Shown one piece after another: positions 23,155-26,868 of a stretch of 26,868 bases of DNA (positions within the stretch are counted from its first letter, which is position 1; every line of letters begins with the position of its first letter). The notes under the pieces are model-generated. The model searched no databases, was not told where the DNA came from, and was given only the letters and a program-made list of their open reading frames with translations. This DNA comes from a virus. The position numbers were made by a program, and so were the translations under genes. The stretch is from IMG/VR virus record IMGVR_UViG_3300045996_000283, positions 1 through 26,868 of that record; one strand, written 5' to 3'.

Positions 23155-23384
23155 GCCTTCTCCTTCCCGCCCTCTGCGCTTTGTGCATCGGCGGCGACCG
23201 GCCCATGCCACTTCGCTTTGTACTCGACCATAAAGTCCGCCGGGAACGCTGAGCGCCAGCCGCAGGCGCACTTGAACTGCTCACCATCGAAACGGGTGCG
23301 CGGCCAAGTCGCGCCGCACTTCTCCGCGCCGCAGTACGGCGCATACCCACGCTGGTTCATAAGGTTGTTTCGGACGATGCTCAT
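23151..23384 (-). CDS. Small zinc-ribbon protein
   Basis: 77 aa. Cys pattern: YCGAEKCGATW at about residues 17-24, then FKCACGW near 38, a C-x4-C...C-x-C layout that would hold one zinc ion. ATG 23384 follows GGAGG by 6 bases. ATGA overlaps on both sides place it firmly in the operon. Function unknown; it could be a small nucleic-acid binder. Confidence 0.75.
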   Translation of the reverse strand: MSIVRNNLMNQRGYAPYCGAEKCGATWPRTRFDGEQFKCACGWRSAFPADFMVEYKAKWHGPVAADAQSAEGGKEKA

Positions 23385-24277
23385 GCTGCACCTCCATCCG
23401 GCACGCTTCCAGCAGCCGTTGCCGGTGCGGCCTCTGAGCATCCGGCGCCTTGCTCAGACGCTGCTTTGTCGCTGCTTTGAGGTGCAGGCGTCACTTCGGC
23501 AGCTTCCTTCAAGCGCAACACGATCTGATCGATCTCATCGGCCAATGTGTTGGCCATGCCGCTATGCCATAAGCTGCTGGCGATGCGCGCCAAGTCGTCA
23601 GCGATCTCATCCACCGCCCCGGCAGGAGCTGCGTCAGCCGATCCGTCGATCCCAGCCGCAGAATTCGACACGTTCGGGCGATGTGTCGATTCTGTCGACG
23701 CGTCAGTCGAAGCGGCGACAGGGGCGGCGACGAGTGGCGTCCACGCGCCGGACCTCTTGCGCACGTCCTCCATCGCGACGTCCATGATCGGGCCTTCGTA
23801 GCCGCCGTCGCTGCGGAAGCGAATCCACGCCACTGGCTTGTCAGCCGCTACTGGGGAAGCTGCGAGCGCAGCGCGGCCTTGGTGGTACAGGATGAACTCG
23901 CCGCCTTTGTCGTCCCTCGCCATCCCGACCGGCGTCCAGTTGTAGCGTTCGATCGCTGCCGGCATCTGCTCGCCCTGTGCCGGGGCATCAGTGGCGCGAG
24001 ATGCGGCGATGGCGTCGGTTTCGCCTTGGTCATAGCCTTTCGAGGCCCATTCCTTGACGATCTCAATCAAGCGCGTCGTGGTGGTGACCCGCTCTCCCTG
24101 CCAGTACACGCTTGGCGCCTTGACCTGTTCAATGGCGCGCCGATTCCAGGCGGCCGGCGAAAGCCGGAATTCGCAGCGGTCGCAGATCGCGTATTCCTCA
24201 TGCATGCCAGGATTGTGCGGCAGGTAGCGCGCCGGTCCGCCGCAGAAAGGGCAATTGCTCAGTTTCGTGTTGTCCAT
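23381..24277 (-). CDS. Lar-type protein with long modular C-terminus
   Basis: 298 aa. Residues 1-50 are a Lar restriction-alleviation domain: C9-x2-C12 (CPFCG), C32-x2-C35 and AWNRR at 43-47. The remainder is a chain of segments with low-complexity links (DAPAQGEQMPAA, VAASTDASTEST): a YNWTPVGMARDD...EFILYHQGRAAL module, a WIRFRSDGGYEGPIMD module, and a helical DEIADDLARIASSLW...EIDQIVLRLKEA part. Lar proteins modulate restriction in E. coli prophage Rac; whether this one does is inference. AAGGA precedes ATG 24277. The very long extension is unusual, since Lar is normally 60-80 aa. Confidence 0.75.
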   Translation of the reverse strand: MDNTKLSNCPFCGGPARYLPHNPGMHEEYAICDRCEFRLSPAAWNRRAIEQVKAPSVYWQGERVTTTTRLIEIVKEWASKGYDQGETDAIAASRATDAPAQGEQMPAAIERYNWTPVGMARDDKGGEFILYHQGRAALAASPVAADKPVAWIRFRSDGGYEGPIMDVAMEDVRKRSGAWTPLVAAPVAASTDASTESTHRPNVSNSAAGIDGSADAAPAGAVDEIADDLARIASSLWHSGMANTLADEIDQIVLRLKEAAEVTPAPQSSDKAASEQGAGCSEAAPATAAGSVPDGGAA

Positions 24278-24278
24278 G

Positions 24279-24527
24279 CTATTCCTTCTGTTCTGTGGCG
24301 GTGGGGGCGAGTGGCTCGAAGAAAATACCTTTTGGCCCGCACCCGTGAATCGAGTCTGATCGCTCGGAGCTGCAAAAATCCTCTGGCCGGCGCTTGCCGG
24401 TTACGAGGTTCATTCGCAGATGCGGCCGGCAGCACATATCGGCGCCCCACAGACTGTTCGCCAAGCGGCTGAGCAACCCAGCCGGCCGGTACTTGTGTTT
24501 GCAGTCGGTGCAGAATGGCCCGTTCAT
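24279..24527 (-). CDS. Cys-rich phage protein
   Basis: 82 aa. It starts MNGPFCTDCKHKYRP, then ...GADMCCRPHLRMNLVTGKRRPEDFCSSERS...CGPKGIFFEPLAP, a layout (CxxCKH ... LVTGK ... C..RS ... CGP.G..FEP) common among small early phage proteins, presumably metal-binding. ATG 24527 has GGGGA upstream and shares one base with the previous stop; a GTG directly before it is a second option. It ends one base before the 298-aa gene start. Function unknown. Confidence 0.8.
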   Translation of the reverse strand: MNGPFCTDCKHKYRPAGLLSRLANSLWGADMCCRPHLRMNLVTGKRRPEDFCSSERSDSIHGCGPKGIFFEPLAPTATEQKE

Positions 24528-25030
24528 CACGCATCCCCGCGCTCTGCTGGCTGCTGGGCCGCGACATCGGGCCGGAACAGCGGCCGCCAGTGCGTCGGCG
24601 TGACGACATTCATTTCGTCGTACTCGCCCTCATAGCAGACCCATTTGCCGTCGTCCTGAAGGTGGCCGAACCCGGTTCCGTTCATGCCCGCCGCGCTCAT
24701 CCCGAACACCAGCACGGTATTGGAAATGTCGGTGCCGCTGGTGGTGCATTCGTGGACGCACTTCGGCAAATGATCATCGACGCTGATCCACGCATCCCGC
24801 TCGCTCTGCGCTACTGGTGCGGATGCAGCAGATGCGGTGCGACGGTTCCAGGCGGTGATCAGCATGTGCTCGAATCCTGGTCGGTAGGCAGGTATTTCAA
24901 CCCGGCAGTATTCGCACGTGATGAATGGGCATTTCTCCTGATCGTAGGTAATTGCAACCTCGCTGTCACAGAAAGGGCAGGGCTTCAATGCTTCGCCCGA
25001 CGTGATCGGGGATGGGGTGTGGTTAGCCAT
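24527..25030 (-). CDS. Lar-type zinc ribbon fused to DUF551
   Basis: 167 aa, two domains. Residues about 15-64: Lar-like, with C18-x2-C21 (PCPFC), C39-x2-C42 (CEYC) and AWNRR at 60-64. Residues about 80-155: DUF551, beginning AWISVDDHLPK and ending VVTPTHWRPLFRP. The fusion combines two phage domains that more often occur separately. ATG 25030 follows AAGAG; the gene overlaps the upstream one by 8 bases. Possible anti-restriction role through the Lar part (inference); DUF551 function unknown. Confidence 0.85.
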   Translation of the reverse strand: MANHTPSPITSGEALKPCPFCDSEVAITYDQEKCPFITCEYCRVEIPAYRPGFEHMLITAWNRRTASAASAPVAQSERDAWISVDDHLPKCVHECTTSGTDISNTVLVFGMSAAGMNGTGFGHLQDDGKWVCYEGEYDEMNVVTPTHWRPLFRPDVAAQQPAERGDA

Positions 25031-25316
25031 TTTTCTCTTTCATCACACGTTGAACTGCCATCTCGGTGAAGTCGTCCCAAGCTGCTTCCAGCCAGCCGGG
25101 GCCACCGATCAAAGGTGAGCTGCGCCATTCGCTGCCGTCACGGTGCTGGAACACCAGCGTGCCATCGACTGCGTAGATGCATTGCCAGCCGTGGAAACTG
25201 CCGGGCGCGATGACCACGTTGTAGTAAATCTCGGACTTGTACGCCGGACGGCAGACGCATCGATCCGGCCTGTACTGGTTGCACTCAGGGCAGCGCATAT
25301 CGGAACCGACGCTCAT
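25023..25316 (-). CDS. Zinc-ribbon protein
   Basis: 97 aa. N-terminal CPECNQYRPDRCVC (C9, C12, C20, C22) forms a likely zinc ribbon, followed by a beta-rich middle (YYNVVIAPGSFHGWQCIYAVDGTLVFQHRDGSEW) and a helical end. ATGA couples it to the upstream composite protein and it overlaps the Lar-DUF551 gene by 8 bases. No specific family recognised. Confidence 0.8.
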   Translation of the reverse strand: MSVGSDMRCPECNQYRPDRCVCRPAYKSEIYYNVVIAPGSFHGWQCIYAVDGTLVFQHRDGSEWRSSPLIGGPGWLEAAWDDFTEMAVQRVMKEKNG

Positions 25317-26572
25317 GGCTGCTCCTGCTGTGCTTTATGGGCTGCGGCGACCGGCATTGCGGCGTCGATGGCAGCGCGCGGCGTCGAATGCCACTGGCCC
25401 CACGATTCGCCGTCGTCACGCATGCGGTAGCGCTTGGGTTTGCCGCCCGACTGCATCCAGTAGACTGACCATGACGTGCCGGTGATGAAGTCAAGACGCT
25501 GCGTGTCGTCCACCCGCCCGCTGTGCTCGCCGTCACCCTGCGCGGTGGCTGCGTTCGCCAGCAGCACCGTCAACGGGCCTTTGATGGTGCGCGACATCGC
25601 CATCACGGCCACACCGAACGTGGTGGTTTCATAGTATGTGCGGCGTGCCTTCGGCGTGTGGAGCAGGCCAAGCGCGGCCAGCCGCTGCATTATGTCGGCG
25701 TGAACATCGTAGCCTTCTCCATCTTCGGCGCACTCGTAGAAGCGATGGAGCGCCGCCAGCTCGTCACCACTGATCATCACGGCTTCGGCTTCGCCTTCGC
25801 CTAGCGTCGGCGCTGCTGGCGCGCTGGTAGCTGCGCGCAGTTCGATGATGATGCGGTCCTTGTCCTGCGCCGTGCTCTTCCATGCCATCATGCCGTTGTA
25901 GAAGCGGTCGCACTCGTCGGCGGCCGTTTGCATGACCTCGCGGAATGCTTCGGGCAGCGCAGTAGGGCCGCAGTTCGCCAAGGTGGCGCGCAGGCGGCGC
26001 GAAATGTCGGTCCGCGCATCGCCCACCCCGGCGCTGTGCTCGCCTTGCGCTTGCGGCTGAGCTGCGGCGCGGTCCACGATGTACTTAACAATGCGCTTAT
26101 CCGTTTCTGCCTTCTCGGGCACACGACCATCGTGCATACACTTGCCGATATGGTCGTAGGCATCCTTCATCGCCGCTTCCAGCAGTGCGGAGCAATCCAC
26201 CTCTGCTGCCCCGGCTTGCGCTGGCACTGCGCTGCGGGCGGCTACCTCTCCTGGCAACTCGCCGTACTGAACGAAGTGCTGGAAGATCGGCAACAGCTCT
26301 TCGACCTGTCCGCGCGTCAGGTGCATGCGAGTGTTGAGCGATACCTCGCGTGGGATGGGGAACGGAACCCAGCCGGTGCCGTCGCCAGGATCAATGCCGT
26401 GTGCGCTGGCCTGCGCCGCCATGATCTTCGGCTCGGCACTGGCCGTCCCGAACCAGATTGCGTCCTCGGTCGCAAGGCTGCTTTTCTGGATGCTGCACTC
26501 TGCGCCGTAGCGGTCAGCGAACTCGATCAGGCGGAATCCGCGCGAGGTGCTGCTAAATTTCAGGTCAGCCAT
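25313..26572 (-). CDS. Composite modular early protein
   Basis: 419 aa, apparently several small phage proteins joined. Residues 1-110: a FRLIEFADRYGAECSIQKSSLATEDAIWFGT ... RMHLTRGQVEELLPIFQHFVQYGELP domain known from stand-alone phage proteins. About 125-165: SALLEAAMKDAYDHIGKCM. About 185-245: ISRRLRATLANCGPTALPEAFREVM. About 265-310: MISGDELAALHRFYECAEDG. About 357-405: RLDFITGTSWSVYWMQSGGKPKRYRM. Links AQGEHSAGVGD (175-185) and AQGDGEHSGRVDD (344-356) are near repeats, and GCTGTGCTCGCC is shared at 25520 and 26033. ATG 26572 has GGAGG upstream. The frame opens further upstream, but the start rests on that site. Function unknown. Confidence 0.75.
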   Translation of the reverse strand: MADLKFSSTSRGFRLIEFADRYGAECSIQKSSLATEDAIWFGTASAEPKIMAAQASAHGIDPGDGTGWVPFPIPREVSLNTRMHLTRGQVEELLPIFQHFVQYGELPGEVAARSAVPAQAGAAEVDCSALLEAAMKDAYDHIGKCMHDGRVPEKAETDKRIVKYIVDRAAAQPQAQGEHSAGVGDARTDISRRLRATLANCGPTALPEAFREVMQTAADECDRFYNGMMAWKSTAQDKDRIIIELRAATSAPAAPTLGEGEAEAVMISGDELAALHRFYECAEDGEGYDVHADIMQRLAALGLLHTPKARRTYYETTTFGVAVMAMSRTIKGPLTVLLANAATAQGDGEHSGRVDDTQRLDFITGTSWSVYWMQSGGKPKRYRMRDDGESWGQWHSTPRAAIDAAMPVAAAHKAQQEQP

Positions 26573-26574
26573 GC

Positions 26575-26868
26575 TCAGCCCTCCGTGTTGTTGGGTGCAG
26601 CAGGGAGCTTGCAGCCGCAGCGCGCTCTGTCGGCGCATTCGGTCGGTTTGAGGCCGCACTGGCCCAGGCTAGGGTCGCGTAGGCTGTCCAGCAGCTTGAC
26701 GGCCTTCTCACGCACTTCGCAGGTGGTCACGACCAGATCGCCGCCGCCGACGTCCTGATCGTAGCTGTCGCGAACGAACTCCTGCACGATAGCCAGTGCA
26801 TCCGGCACCGCTCCCGCCTGTACAGCCGATGCCTCGCGCAGCCGCTCAACCAGATCGCCACGCCAGTT
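26575..26868 (-). CDS. Early protein, truncated at right window edge
   Basis: The frame is open from the edge (26868) to the TGA at 26575-26577, 97 visible residues. The first visible part (DLVERLREAS) matches the start of common phage early modules. Then come DALAIVQEFVRDSYDQD, VTTCEVREKAVKLLDSL and a Cys-containing tail (ECADRARCGCK). GTG 26808 could be a start, but coding continues upstream, so a partial gene is more likely. Two bases separate it from the composite gene. Confidence 0.65.
   Translation of the reverse strand, partial: NWRGDLVERLREASAVQAGAVPDALAIVQEFVRDSYDQDVGGGDLVVTTCEVREKAVKLLDSLRDPSLGQCGLKPTECADRARCGCKLPAAPNNTEG

Overview
The window holds most of a temperate siphophage (HK97/lambda-type Caudoviricetes) genome. 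GC is high and genes are tightly packed. A lambda-type LexA operator (CTGT-N8-ACAG) is present, and the tail, lysis and zinc-ribbon genes look like those of phages of Betaproteobacteria. A Burkholderiales host, possibly Oxalobacteraceae, is my inference from protein style only; no host gene or rRNA is present to confirm it.

Layout, left to right. (1) 41-8083, + strand: packaging and head genes (terS, terL, portal, S78 prohead protease, HK97-fold capsid with built-in delta domain, a 74-aa protein, an unexpected 551-aa SGNH/GDSL hydrolase, the gp6-like connector). (2) 8083-9274: head-tail joining and tail completion (adaptor, HK97 gp10-like, DUF3168). (3) 9349-18116: tail genes (tube protein, chaperones G and GT joined by a -1 frameshift at A AAA AAC, a 59-aa membrane peptide, a 1737-aa tape measure protein, a 303-aa distal tail candidate, a glycine-rich fibre). 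(4) 18129-20106: a 78-aa unknown, then a lysis cassette (two holin-like proteins, GH24 lysozyme, a third small membrane protein, Rz with Rz1 overlapping its end). (5) 20116-20650: a perfect-looking SOS box overlapping the start of an unknown gene, which runs end to end into a small convergent gene. (6) About 20690-21132: a non-coding stretch whose centre is the 3' half of a CAT-anticodon tRNA, flanked by three copies of GTTCCGCAA. I read this as an intact attP. (7) 21133 to the right edge, - strand: a chain of overlapping genes (integrase, DUF4224, Dam-type methyltransferase, two Lar-type zinc-ribbon proteins, several Cys-rich small proteins and composite phage proteins), truncated at 26868.

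How it works together. The + strand genes form a late operon in which Rho-independent hairpins sit after the capsid, DUF3168, tube, GT and 78-aa genes. The - strand genes form one translationally coupled early operon that ends in the integrase, and they combine DNA modification with likely anti-restriction functions. Because attP is unsplit between the lysis end and the integrase, the sequence looks like a free, circularised or tandem phage genome rather than a simple single prophage.

Most notable points: the intact attP with arm-type repeats, the SOS box covering a start codon with a possibly leaderless transcript, the SGNH hydrolase in the head module, the very short tail-tip region, and the run of Cys-pair proteins beside Lar and Dam.
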